A stretch of DNA of 64,000 nt, from assembly GCA_009741485.1 (NCBI GenBank), contig CM019238.1, positions 7,731,477-7,795,476 on the forward strand, read 5' to 3'. A program made the translations under genes and the position numbers. This DNA comes from Malurus cyaneus samueli. Taxonomy: Eukaryota; Chordata; Aves; Passeriformes; Maluridae. The notes under the pieces were generated by a model, which had not been told where the DNA came from, made no database searches, and saw nothing but the letters and a program-made list of their open reading frames with translations. Below are positions 52,210 through 63,297 of this stretch, piece by piece (positions within the stretch are counted from its first letter, which is position 1; the number at the start of each line of letters is the position of its first letter).

Positions 52210-54131
52210 CTGAGAAAAACATGAAAAGCAGAGAAACAGCTGCTGGTGGTGCTGCCCCAGAGCTGCTGGGGATGCTGCTGTAGCATCCACATGCCCTGGG
52301 ATTAGGATTGGACTGAGCTGGGTCAGGAGGATGGCAGTGCTGGAGGCAATTGTGCTGCAGAAGCAGGGGATGGTTCTGCAGCAGTGGTGGTGTTAACGCA
52401 CATGGAACCTTTTAAACCCTTGTGTGCAGGTCAGATGAGCAACCACAAATGCCCTGACTGATGCAGGCTGAAGAATGGCTTTCTAAGAGAAAGTGCCACC
52501 ATCAGAAAATTCATTTCTGCTCTGTGGCTCATGTCAAAGCCAAAGCAAGCTTTCCTCTGCATGGCAAATCACAGTAAAATGGTTCTGCCTTTGTCCAGTT
52601 GCTGTTCCCTTGGATCTGCATTGCCTACATAACCTTTTCCCTGCATGTGATTAACTCTCCTTAAGTCTCTTTTTCTTTTGACCTTTTTTTCTTTTTCATG
52701 TAGTTTCAGAATTGAAGATAATCAAGCAGAAAAATAAAAAAGGAAAATTCACACTGAGGGCCTGGGGATTAAACTGTCTATCAGTCTTATCAGAGGGAAA
52801 GGTCTTTTTTTCTTTTTTATAATCATCATTTGTATTTTCATAGATTAACTATTTTTGAAACTATGAAGTGTTATTGTTCAGTTTGGCATCATTTGTTATC
52901 CTTGTCTAAAACGAAAAATATTTTCAGCTTAAGAGTGCATGGAATGCAGAATTCATGTGGTGGCTGCTTGTCTTAACAGGTATGATAATGTAATTTTAGG
53001 ATTGCTCTGCCCTATTAAACCCCGGAATAAAATTCATGCAATTGGGCTGAACCCTAGGGTTTCTACCTGCTCCTGATGTCTCTGAAATGAAGGGGTCATG
53101 TGCATTGATGTTAAAAGGATGTGTTTTGTGCTTTCAAACACACCAGTTCATGCTGTCAAATGACTACAAGGTGAGCTCATTCTTTATTTTTAAAAATAGC
53201 TAGTTTTTTATTTCTTACTGTTTCAAGGAAATTCTTGGACTCAGTGCTGACCTCAGCTGCTCCCTACTCCATATATTGCTACAAATCTCTTTGCTTTTGG
53301 CTTTCTCCAGTTTAGGAAAGAGACTAAAGCAGTCTCTGTGTCTGAGCATTGCTTCACCTGCCTGAGTTTGACCTGGCTGTGAATTCCTTTCATTTTAATT
53401 CACATAACTGGCCCCCAGAGGGAACTGAGAAGCTGTCTCTGCATTCAGGCTCTGCAACTCAGCTGCCCTCCAAAGGAGTCTGAATTTAGTGGGACTGTGT
53501 GGTCTTTTTCTTGGGGAGGCAGATTAATGTTTGGATATGCTATTAATTATTAATTAATGGTTGTGTAGCTGGTTTTGCCTGGCTGCCCTTCTCCCAGCAG
53601 GCATGCCATGGGGTCCCTGGTGCAGCTGGAGCCTGGCTCTGCCTGCTGGCAGCAGCTTCCCCGACTGTTCTGACACTGGCTCCTTTGGGTGGGATATGAT
53701 GGGGCATTTTCCTTGGGAAACTCTGGGTTCCCAGAAGCTGGGCAGTGCTTTGGAAATCTGCAATATGTCAGGGTGATGTTAACTAAACCAAGAGCAGCTG
53801 CTTTCTTGGTGCCTGGCTTGATGAGACTTTTCCTTTTGGTTCCCAGGAGCTGCCTGCTAGGAGAAGGTTACTTGTTTACTTGGTTTTAATTGTCAGGAAG
53901 AATGATAAGATACTTCCTTTCCTGCTTTGCTAATAATCTCATTAAAATTCTCTTATTTTCATTGCATTGAGTATGGCAGCATGATGATGTGATGAAGTTG
54001 TGGAGCAGAGGATCGGCAATCCTAAATAAAAACAGTGTAGGAGACCAGATGAGATAAACCTAAGCATTTGTTTTGTCCTGCCTTTGATTTGCTTGTGGCA
54101 GTCAACCAAAGTTGTTCATCAACTGATTACG

Positions 54132-54153
54132 ACTCGGGTCCTGTAGCCCGAGT
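54132..54153. repeat. Short perfect inverted repeat
   Basis: ACTCGGG (54132-54138) and CCCGAGT (54147-54153) form a 7-bp GC-rich stem with an 8-base loop, about 350 bp before the CpG-rich block. No tRNA or known small RNA fits. Confidence 0.5.
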
Positions 54154-54439
54154 TGGTTACAAAGCGCTGTTCAAGATTTGTTACCCTTCAGTGATCCAGT
54201 GAGCAGTGACTTCGCAAAGTGGAGGGAAGGAAAATGAAACTGTCGGCAGCCTGTACACCGTGTGAGCAGCAGGGAAAGCAATCGCTCAGATGACTTCACC
54301 TGAGAAACACACGAATGTTAGTGTGCAGGGTGTAACCTTTGAGAGCAGCAGTCTAATCCAGTTGCACGCAGCAATTTGATTCAAACGAGCTAATGAAAGC
54401 CGTGGGCCAGCCCAGCCTGGCACAGTTACATCTCTGTCA

Positions 54440-55010
54440 AGCCTCTCCCCTCGGCTCCGGGGGTTTGTAGCTGTGCAAGGCTGTCCCGGCGGTGGAGGAG
54501 CCCCGGTGCGGGCCGGTGGCTGTGGGGCGCTCACCGCACACCGCACACCGCACACCGCGCACCGCACACCGCCGAGCGCCGCAGCCCTGCTCCCTGGTCT
54601 CACCGCACACCGCACACCGCAGCTCTGCTCCGAGCGCACACCGCACACCGCCGTTACCGCAGCCCCTGTCCTTGATCTCACCGCACACCGTAGTCCCTGT
54701 TCCTGATCTCACCGCTCACCGCCGAGCCCCGCAGCTCTGCTCCCTTATCTCACCGCACACCGCCGTGCCCCGCAGCCCCTGTCCTTGATCTCACCGCACA
54801 CCGCACCCCGCCGAGCCCCCCAGCCCCGCTCCCTGCAGCCCGTGTGTCCTGCACATCCACCCGGTGTGGCCGTGTCCTTTGTCCCGTGTCGCGGCGGGAT
54901 GTGCCGGTGCCTGGCAGGACGAGCAGCAGAGCCCCAGGCGATGCCCCCGTGCTGCTCCCGCAGCCTCCCCTGGCCCGGCCGCGCTCCTCCCGCCTCTGCA
55001 CAACATCCAC
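54440..55010. promoter_or_regulatory. CpG-rich island, orphan
   Basis: About 0.57 kb of GC- and CpG-rich sequence in AT-rich surroundings, about 5.8 kb upstream of VSIG1. Its middle is a tandem repeat, so the CpG content may come from the repeat rather than from a promoter. No first exon can be assigned on either strand. Confidence 0.5.
54531..54815. repeat. GC-rich minisatellite based on CACACCGC
   Basis: Blocks of caccgcacaccgc alternate with spacers like gccccgcagctctgctcc and cttgatctcaccg, giving an imperfect higher-order unit of roughly 45 bp repeated about five or six times. Open frames across it on both strands arise from the repeat itself. Confidence 0.85.
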
Positions 55011-55249
55011 TTGCTGCAACAGTCTTGGTTTATGGACTGCCCTGTAATTCCCACTCTCACAAGGGAAAAGCAAAAAGCCACAGGCTTCTACGGGTGTTCC
55101 CAAAGAATCAAATTGTTTTGCAAAATTATCAGAAATGCAGTTGAGCTTCTTTTGCTCCTTTCCTCCCTAAGCACCAAGTACTCATTCTGTGCCAGAGAAG
55201 ATGTAAAACTCCTACTGGGTGGCCTTTTCTATAATGTTCAATAAGTGCT

Positions 55250-58200
55250 ATGTTCTTGGAGCCTATATGAAATGCTGAAAAGCTCCCCATGAAAACAGAG
55301 ATCCCCCAGAAAGAAAGAACAGCTTAAAACACAGTTCAGGGATTTATCTGTCAGCACCACTGATGTGCTGGTATTTAATTAGCAGCAGCTTTTCATTCTG
55401 CCCCTTTTCATTGTGCAGGTTAACGTCATGTATCCAGCTGGGATATCTGCTCTGTTTGGCATCCGTCACAGCCACTGTGTGTGCATCTCTAGAAAAAGCC
55501 GGTTTTGGTTCACTGTGATTTTGGGAAGCAGCTGACAACTGACCTGTGGCAGATAGATGAGAGTGGTTGTACCTTGCTAACAGTAATTACATATAATCAG
55601 AGTGTCTTCCTGGGACAGGAAGCCCCTGACCTTTCAAACGATCGTTTGCAGCCTTGATTTGAGTGCCAGTGAGATTCCTGCAGCCCTGCAGCCTCCATGG
55701 GCTATGGGAGCAGGGCTGAGGGCTGCCCGAGAGGATTGCACCACTGGGCAAATGTCCTGCAGAAAGCTGCTGTTTATTCTCTGTGTTTCATCATTAAAAT
55801 ATGCTGTAGATGGGAGACACTGACCTAAGGTGCACCGGGATTATCAAATTTATCATGACTCGTGCAATAATTAATAGCTTCCCCTACATTTCTACCTCTG
55901 GGCACGATGGTGGTGAATAATGACATGAAAGGTCAGTTTCATTTGCTCTTTCATTAAGGAAAGGCTGTTTCTCTCCTGTGTATTGCATGGAAAAAAAATC
56001 TAAAAATAATTCCAAGTATAACCTAAAAGAGCAAAAACCAGAAAGAAAATAAATGACTTACATAATTTTTATTTTTTAAGAAGTATGGCCCTTCTGAAGC
56101 ACACAGTGACCTTGAATTGTCATCATATGGCTTTACAAAGGATTAAAACTGTTTGCAGCTTCTTGCAGTTTGAACTTTTAAGGCAACCAGGGCAATGCCT
56201 CTTCCTGATATTGCTGCTTCAACGTTGTCATAATAATAATAATTATATAGTTGACAATTAGTTGCTAATTTCAATAAATAAGTTTATTTGAATAATATAA
56301 TCTCTTTTGCAGTTTGAAAGCCATTCATAGGATGCTTGCATTTTTTGCAAATGTTTCCTTTTTTAGAACATGAAGTGAACAAAGAGATAATCAAATGGTG
56401 TGGGAGTTCAATACAAGGGCTGGCTTTTGATGATTAAAAAGGACTTTTTTAGTTGTGGTTGAGCACAAATCCATGTCACAGTTTTTAAATATGTTTTATC
56501 TGTTATCCTTCATGTAGCAACTTAATTTGCATTTCCAAAGAACATCAGCAAATCTTTCCTGTTTCCTCAGAAAATGCTATTTTTGTGATCTTATTCCTGT
56601 AAGCCAAACTCATCTTGTTCAGTAGTCCCTCAGGTCAAGTACAGCAAAAGCAATACTTCCTCTAAGTAAATATCAACATAATGCAGTTAAGCATCTTTTT
56701 TCATGTTTTAATAATATAAAAGTCTGGCAGGGTCCTGGTTTATTCCATGCATGTTAAGTAAACAGCCTGTTTTGAAACCCTTTTTTACAATACAAAAGCT
56801 TTGTGTACATTAGTGGTTTAAAACCTCCTCGAGATGGGAATGGACTCAGGTGAGTGTTTCAGCCTTGCTTGGATTGATGGAACCAGGGAGGAAAGGAAAG
56901 GATTCTGATATTTCATAATGAGAAATCATCTTCAAACTAATGTTCCTTTTTCCTTTTTAAAGAATTATTGTTTAGAAATCTCCTTTCTGCTTTGATTGCT
57001 TATTAAGGTACTTAATATCAAATGCATTTTGTCCTGCAAAATGATGCTTCTAAGTAGTTTTGAAAGCATTTTAGTAGAGTTCCCACACTGACATCGGGCA
57101 GTTCAGTGGGACTTCTCTCAAGACAGATGTTTACTTACAGTACTTCAAAAATAACTGTGAAAATGTGAACTTCCAGTTCAAAAAAGAAATTCCAGAGCTG
57201 ACCACGTGCAGTGCTGATTGTGACAAGGATTCTTGTGGACATGAAGTGTTTGTGTGCTGAGTCCTGTGTTGGAGCAGAGCATTGTTTCATATTGCTAAGC
57301 AGCATTTCTGCTTGGATTTCCTATTTTACGTGACAGATCCATGAACAAACCCAGCCTCTGCCCACCCCAGATGGTGAGTTGGACAGTTTCTCAGGGATGC
57401 TGGGACCCTGCCGTGGATAAGCTTTCCACAATGAAATGCAACAGGCTGTGCAGTGCTGGTGGTGAAACAGTAGCTGTGGGAAAGGTCGTGCCACTGTAGG
57501 TAATTTTATCCTTTGCATTTACTCACTGGAGTTTGCTCAGTAATCTAACTGCAGATATTCTCATTAAGCAGAGAAAAATCACTCATGTTTTTGTATCTTG
57601 CAAACAGCTTCACCTCTGTGTTACCTTTCCTTGTGTGGTGCTGTGCAGCAGTGTAGCCTTTGTTTAGGACATCCCGTCAGAGCCAGAGAAATCCATATCT
57701 TAAATCTGTTTTGGACTGCAAGAGGACCAGCAAACTCACTAATATTTCAAAGAAGCCTCTATATGAGAGAAGATTTATTGTTTGGTAGTTTTAAAGGAAT
57801 GCCAGGATGTGTTCCCAACAGGAGAGACTGTATTATTTCCTCTTACAACACAGAGCATTTTTAAAGCCAATTAACAGTGACCATGTATCTCTCAGGGTTT
57901 CCTGCTGACAAGGAGGGAGTATGCAAGGCATGCAGAGGGCAGGGATGGGACAGAAGGGATGTGAGGCACTTCACCATCAGCACAATATTCTGGTCTGAAA
58001 ACGGTAAAGCTTTGCTAATTGTCTCTCTTTGAGAAGTTATCTTCTGCTCCATCTTATCTCCTGCTGTAAACTGGGTTACTGCATTTATTGGGAGCCGAGA
58101 ACAGATTTCTAAGGATGCTTTTTGCCAGCTATCTAGCAAAAAGATATCCAAAAAGATACCCATCTTTGCCATGTATCTAGCAAAAAGATCTAAATCCTCA

Positions 58201-60700
58201 GTTCAGCACAGCAAATCTGTGGTGGGAAGAGCAGCTGGGGAGTATCTCCTTTTCTGTGCTGAATTCACTCTGTTGTAACACTGGCCTCCACCTAGACACG
58301 AATGGCCAGAAAGAAATGTATTGCAACAGAGCAGTACAAATACAACTCATGAATATGGAAACTCTTTCATTTCCTTTATGAACACTGACCGGTACCATTC
58401 TTGAGATATGGCTGAAGGTCTCAGCCTTGTCGGTCTGTTTTCCAGAGGATTTTCCTTTTCTACAGCTTCCTGTGCTTCTTTCCTACAGGGCAACCTCACC
58501 TCTAGTAATGATCTCTTCTCACTACAGAGAGGAGTCTGGACCTTGCCCTGTACCTGGTGCAGCCTCCAGCCCCTCGTGTTGCTTGAGCCATAGGTGGCTG
58601 CGTGCATTTTGCATCCCACTCTGTCCCTGGTAACTGGGAGGAATGTACCCTATAAAAACTGCTGGCTTTGCTGCAAGCAATTAGTAACATCTTTCCCATG
58701 ACTTGGGCCACATGATCTGAAAGTCTCTCAGAAAGTTCCCTGAAACATGAGCCAATTTCTCTTTTAAAACAGTTATTACGTTAAAAGAAAAAATCATCTT
58801 GCGCTGCTGAGCAAGATGGTATCAAAAATCTTTATAGTTCTCGCTGCCAACCGATACCAATTTATACCTTACAGCAGAAAGGACACAGAGACTCAGTTTT
58901 TGATTAAAACAACTCTGCTTTTCATCAGTAAAAATTGAGGTCCACATGCCAAATAAAATAAGGCCAGGTTCTTAGCTGGTTTAAACTGGATGAGCTCCAT
59001 GTAGTGTCACTTGACCTGCACTGAATTTTATTTGCTGAGTTTTGGCTGTTACATGACCTTCCTTCCCTAACCAAGTAAGACATACAGCAGGATTGCAAGC
59101 AATGTGTCTAAAGAGACATGTTGCTATTCCGATCCTGTCCAGTCCTAGATTCCCAGTTTGTGCAGATAGAAGTAAGATCTTGCTCATACACACATTTATC
59201 AGAGGTGTCTTTTTCTCCTTTGGAGTCTGCATTTATACTTATTGTTTGCTGGTGGAGCATTTGTCCTTGTGAAGTGGGAATTTCATGTTTCTTTATTCTG
59301 GTAAGGCATAAACCAAAATTTTAACACCCAGTAAACAAAAATGAGAAGCAGTTTTCTCTCAGTAAAATATTTTTGTGATAAGACAGTGGGAAGTAAATGA
59401 CATCTGCAAAGTGCCATATTCTTCCCTTGGTGCTTCCAGTAATTTTCATGCAGTCATGTAGCTAGGGAGGAAATTTTGAGGTTGGAAGAATTTGAATGAA
59501 AACCCCCAATGAAATAGTTGTTGGTGATTTTGTCATGCTTCCACATTTAGTTCCTGAGAGAGCCGAATCGTGAAGAAACGCCGAGAGCATTAATCACACT
59601 GCTATATACTTTTCAGCTATCTTTTGGCAGCCTTTTGAAAGTCACAGCTAAAAATACTGAAAACACTCTAGGCTTAAGGAAAAGGATAGCATAGAAAGAA
59701 AATCCTGAGAACAATGGGCTGTGCTATGGCTCTACTTGCAGAGGTCCCAACAAAGGCGAGATAACAGAAGGACTGTTCATCCGAACTAGAGGTGCACCTC
59801 ATCTAAAGGGGAGTCATACATTGTACTCTGAAAAGTCCTGTGGGTTTTGAGGGACTTTCCCCCAGGATTGGAATATCAATGAACAAAGCTTTTTGTGGTC
59901 GGCTGGATGCCAGGTACTCACCAAGCTACTCTGTCACTGCTTTCCTCAGCAGGACAGGATGGGGTGGAGGAAAATAAGATGTAAAAAACCTGTGGGTCAA
60001 GATAAAGGGAATTTAATAAGGCAAAAGCAAAAGCTGCACATGGAGGTGAAGGAAAACAGAAGTTTTTATTCTCTACTTCCCATCAGCAGGCGATATCCAG
60101 CAACTTCCCTTCTCAGTCCTCACTTAAGGAGGGCTTTTGTACACAGAGCAGTTGTTCTGGAAGACGAAAGTCATGATAATGAATGACATGGGGACAGGCA
60201 GCAATCAGCATCTTTCAGACTCAGAACACCTCCCGTGATACTTTAAACTTAATAGCCCAAATCTTAGACTTGAATCAGCAGTTCATTTTAGGATATGGAC
60301 GATGAAAGCCTGAATAGAAATCAACAAGTAAATCCAATTTTTTTCTCACCTCTGCCTACTATTTTACATTATTTCTGCCAGTTGTTCTCTTGAAGATATT
60401 GAAAGATTGAAACGTGAGAAAAGCATGGGAGGCACAGGCTCTGGTAATAAAATGCATTTCTTCACCGATTTTACAGGCTGTGGTAAAGTTGTCCCCATGT
60501 GACTGTGTTTACTCACTCCCAAGTCACATCTTTTTCTCTAGCATTGAACGGGAGTGGCCAGAAATAAACCCTACGCTAAGATCTTGTTCCTGCGTCCACT
60601 TGGTGCAGAAACATTGGCAGTCCAGCACACAGAAAGTCAAACTCTTTAATCATGTGGAAGTGGGAATGATTTTGCTTCAGCCTTCTCTGTTAGAGAAGAT
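55250..60700. other. Intergenic AT-rich stretch, nothing recognised
   Basis: I see no splice-supported exon, RNA gene, long repeat or CR1 piece here apart from the short direct repeat at 58130-58189. Small AT repeats occur (for example ataataataataattat near 56230). Confidence 0.6.
58130..58189. repeat. Short direct repeat, 44-bp spacing
   Basis: tatctagcaaaaagat is found at 58130-58145 and 58174-58189, with a degenerate intermediate copy (tatccaaaaagat). It lies in otherwise featureless AT-rich DNA. Confidence 0.7.
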
Positions 60701-61371
60701 GAAATCAGAGGGAGCTGCGGTGTGTGCGGCGGTCGGGACAGCAGGGACAGCCACCAGCGCGCTGCTCTCCGTGCCTGGGCGCAGGGATGCGCTGCTTTTT
60801 TCCTAACGTGCCACTGGCACTTTAAAAAATACCCCCCCAGAGAATTAGCGAGGCAGGCACATTTCCCAGGCGCCTGGAGCCTCCTGATCTCTCCTCCTCA
60901 CCTAAGATTTATCTAATGTATCCATTACTGTGTCTTCTTGCGAGCAGCGCCTTGGTGCGAGGGGACGGAGATCGGCGGGGCACTGAGCGGGACAGCAGGA
61001 TAGGTCTAGATTGGATTATTGAACTAAACAGCAGGGAGTAGAAATCCCAATAAACTGGAATTGCTGGAAATGTACCTTCAAATCTAACTTGGAGCTTAAT
61101 TTTTGCTGCCTTGGGTTTGAACAGGGGCTGGGTGGGTTCACCCTTTGTTACCCTGAGTTGAGCATAGGAATAACGCTCGTTCCCCGCATCCCTCTCCACT
61201 CCCTCCTGTCCCCAGGCACAGACCGAGGGCAGAGGGACAGGTTTGGCTTCACAAGGACGCAGCTGTGCCATGCTGAGAGGAGATGGGGCGCCTGCTCCGA
61301 GCCCTGCGGCTGCTTCACACCGAGCGCTGGGCTAAGGCTCCCTTCCTGCCCGCACCTCCTCTCCCGACACC

Positions 61372-61590
61372 TGACACCTCTCCTAATGACTTACCTCTGC
61401 TCTTCTAACACCTTACACCTCTCCTAATGACTTACCTCTGCTCTTCTAACACCTTACACCTCTCCTAATGACTTACCTCTGCTCTTCTAACACCTTACAC
61501 CTCTCCTAACGACTTACCTCTGCTCTTCTAACACCTTACACCTCTCCTAACGACTTACCTCTGCTCTTCTAACACTTTACACCTCTCCTA
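61372..61590. repeat. Minisatellite, 41-bp unit, about 5 copies
   Basis: The marker tcctaa recurs at 61381, 61422, 61463, 61504, 61545 and 61586, exactly 41 bp apart. The unit contains ctaacaccttacacctctcc and gacttacctctgctctt. Copies differ by only one or two bases (aatgac/aacgac, cctta/cttta), which suggests recent expansion. Copy number may vary between individuals. Confidence 0.95.
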
Positions 61591-61726
61591 ACCTTTTGCC
61601 TTCCCAAGGCGGGCCCTGCCCTGGCTGAGACAAGGGTGCCACTAATTACTTTGTCTTAATATACAATAAGAGTAAACGGTACTCGGGAAGACTGAAAAGA
61701 TCCCCAGCGCAGACTGCCCCCAACCC

Positions 61727-61802
61727 CACCCTACCCTACCCTACCCTACCTCCCTCCCTGCCCTGCCCTGCCCTGCCTGCTGCCCTGCCCTGCCCTGCCC
61801 CT
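61727..61802. repeat. Pentanucleotide microsatellite (CCCTA)n then (CCCTG)n
   Basis: About five ACCCT units (61727-61750), a ccctccctc break, then several CCCTG units to about 61802. It is strand-asymmetric (C-rich on +, G-rich on -). It is not the vertebrate telomere hexamer. Confidence 0.9.
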
Positions 61803-61879
61803 CGCAGACCCTGACCTGCCCGACCCCCGCCTCGGCTCCGGCCCGGGTTTTCCGCGGGACTGTCGCGCGTGACGGGCAC

Positions 61880-62386
61880 CGCCCCATCCCGAGATAACCA
61901 CGCCCCTATCCCGGGATAATCCCGCCCCTATCCCGGGATAATCCCGCCCCTCCAGGAATCCCGCCCATCCAGTGATAACCGCCCTTGGACCCGGGAAACC
62001 CCGCCCCGCCCGGGATAACCCCGCCCCGTCCCGGGATAACCCCGCCCCGTCCCGGGATAACCCCGCCCCGTCCCGGGATAACCCCGCCCCGCCCGGATAC
62101 CGCCCCGTCCCGGGATAACCGCCCCGTCCCGGATAACCCCGCCCCGTCCCGGGATAACCGCCCCGTCCCGGATAACCGCCCCGTCCCGGGATAACCCCGC
62201 CCCGTCCCGGGATAACCCCCCCGTCCGGGATAACCGTGCCCCGTCCCAGGATAACCCGCCCCCCGTCCCGGGATAACCGCGCCCCCCGTCCCGGGATAAC
62301 CGTGCCCCGTCCCAGGATACCGCCCTGTCCCGGGATAACCGCGCCCCGCCCCGGGATAACCCCGCCCCGGGATAACCCCGCCCCGC
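61880..62386. repeat. GC-rich minisatellite, about 21-bp unit, roughly 23 copies
   Basis: The repeated unit is close to cccgggataaccccgccccg plus t, with length variants of about 17 to 24 bp. Each unit has a gggataac core and a GC-box-like ccccgcccc. The - strand has paired G-runs in each unit, so G-quadruplex formation across units is possible. Because the unit is often a multiple of three and lacks stop codons on the - strand, all three - frames stay open for over 300 codons with collagen-like Gly-Pro wording; that is an artefact of the repeat. Confidence 0.93.
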
Positions 62387-62389
62387 GCC

Positions 62390-63000
62390 CGCCCGCCGCC
62401 GCGCGCAGGCAGGAAGGGCTGCGGGCTCTGCCGTGCCGGTGCCGGTGCCGGTGCCGGTGCCGGTCCCGGTCGTGTGCGGGGGGTGGAGCGCAGCCCCGGC
62501 GGGCGGTGCGAGCTCTCCGTGTCCGTGTGCCGGGTTCGGCCGCCGCACGGGACACCCCGGTGCTTTCCCGACCCCGCTCGGTCGGGCGGCGGTGCCGCTC
62601 CCCTCCTGCCCCCCGCCCGGGGCCAGCCGTGCCCGCGGGTCCCCGGAGGGATCCAGGACCTCCCCTCCCGGCAGGGTCTGCTCCGGGGGCACCTCCCGTG
62701 CGCCGGGCGGGTGGGGGGTCGGGCGGCTGCACGGAGCAGCTGCCGGGCAGGACAGGAGGGCAGGACACGGGGACAGCCCTGACAGTGCTCGCAGGTGCCC
62801 GTGAGCTCCGCGGCAGCGCTCGGGGTCAGGACAGCGCCTGGCACAGCGACAGTGCTGCTCCGGCCGGGGGCACACGGGGACCGTGCCTTTCGCAGCCCTG
62901 CGGGGACGGCTCGGGGCTGGTTCTGCACCCCGGGCCGGCGGGGCCCTGCCTTGAGTGGGGCATCCCACCCGTGGGACATCCCACCCGTGGGTATTGCCGG
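62390..63000. promoter_or_regulatory. CpG-rich block, orphan island
   Basis: About 0.6 kb of dense CpG without tandem repeats in most of its length, apart from a small catcccacccgtggga duplication near 62960-62990. It could be a promoter for a transcript leaving the window or an unannotated non-coding RNA. Neither strand shows an initiator with a supported splice donor. AATAAA at 63018-63023 lies just past it on the + strand. Confidence 0.45.
62432..62472. repeat. Hexanucleotide repeat (GTGCCG)n
   Basis: About six copies of gtgccg in a row, ending in cggtcccggtcgtg. It lies directly after the 21-bp minisatellite, at the edge of a CpG-rich block. Confidence 0.9.
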
Positions 63001-63144
63001 GGCTTAGGGATGTTTAATAAAAGCGTATCTTGATGATCATTGATGATTTGTGTTAGCAAAGCCTCTTGCAATGAGTTGCAGAGTGATTTTGTCCCATATA
63101 TGAAAATTAAGTTTGGGAGGCAGCTGCTGGTTTTCAGAGGAGAA

Positions 63145-63297
63145 ATCATAGAATAGTTTGGGTTGGAAGGGACCCTACAGATCATCTCATTCCAACTCCC
63201 CTGCCATGGGCAGGAGCACCTTACACTAGACCACGTTGCTCAAAGCCCCATCCAACCTGGCCTTGAACACTTCCAGGGATGGGGCATCCACAACTTT
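63145..63297 (-). mobile_element. CR1 LINE 3' end (avian type)
   Basis: The sequence begins aatcatagaatagtttgggt on the + strand and contains tgccatgggcagg and caaagccccatccaacctgg, wording typical of chicken and other bird CR1 tails. CR1 3' ends carry ATTCTATGAT, seen here reversed at 63145, so the element reads on the - strand and is 5'-truncated at about 63297. It supports an avian source. Confidence 0.93.

Larger units (their letters stand above)
48900..54100. other. Intergenic stretch without a recognised gene
   Basis: AT-rich DNA upstream of VSIG1. Several frames of 60-140 codons occur on both strands but overlap one another and resemble nothing I know. The only part singled out is the cysteine-rich candidate exon at 52030-52209. 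No MID2-type exon, which synteny predicts further right, is visible. Confidence 0.6.

Noticed and set aside
54286..55244. Several frames of 70-130 codons on both strands around 54.5-55.2 kb
   Set aside because: They cross the CACACCGC minisatellite and its CpG-rich flank, overlap each other on both strands, and read as low-complexity repeats.
61727..61755. Interstitial telomere sequence
   Set aside because: The unit is CCCTA (five bases), not the vertebrate CCCTAA hexamer, so it is an ordinary microsatellite.
61746..62979. Three overlapping - strand open frames of about 340-357 codons with collagen-like Gly-Pro-rich translation
   Set aside because: All three frames are open over the same 21-bp GC-rich tandem repeat, which has no stop codon on that strand. 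There are no splice sites or start context, and the wording differs by frame. It is a repeat artefact.
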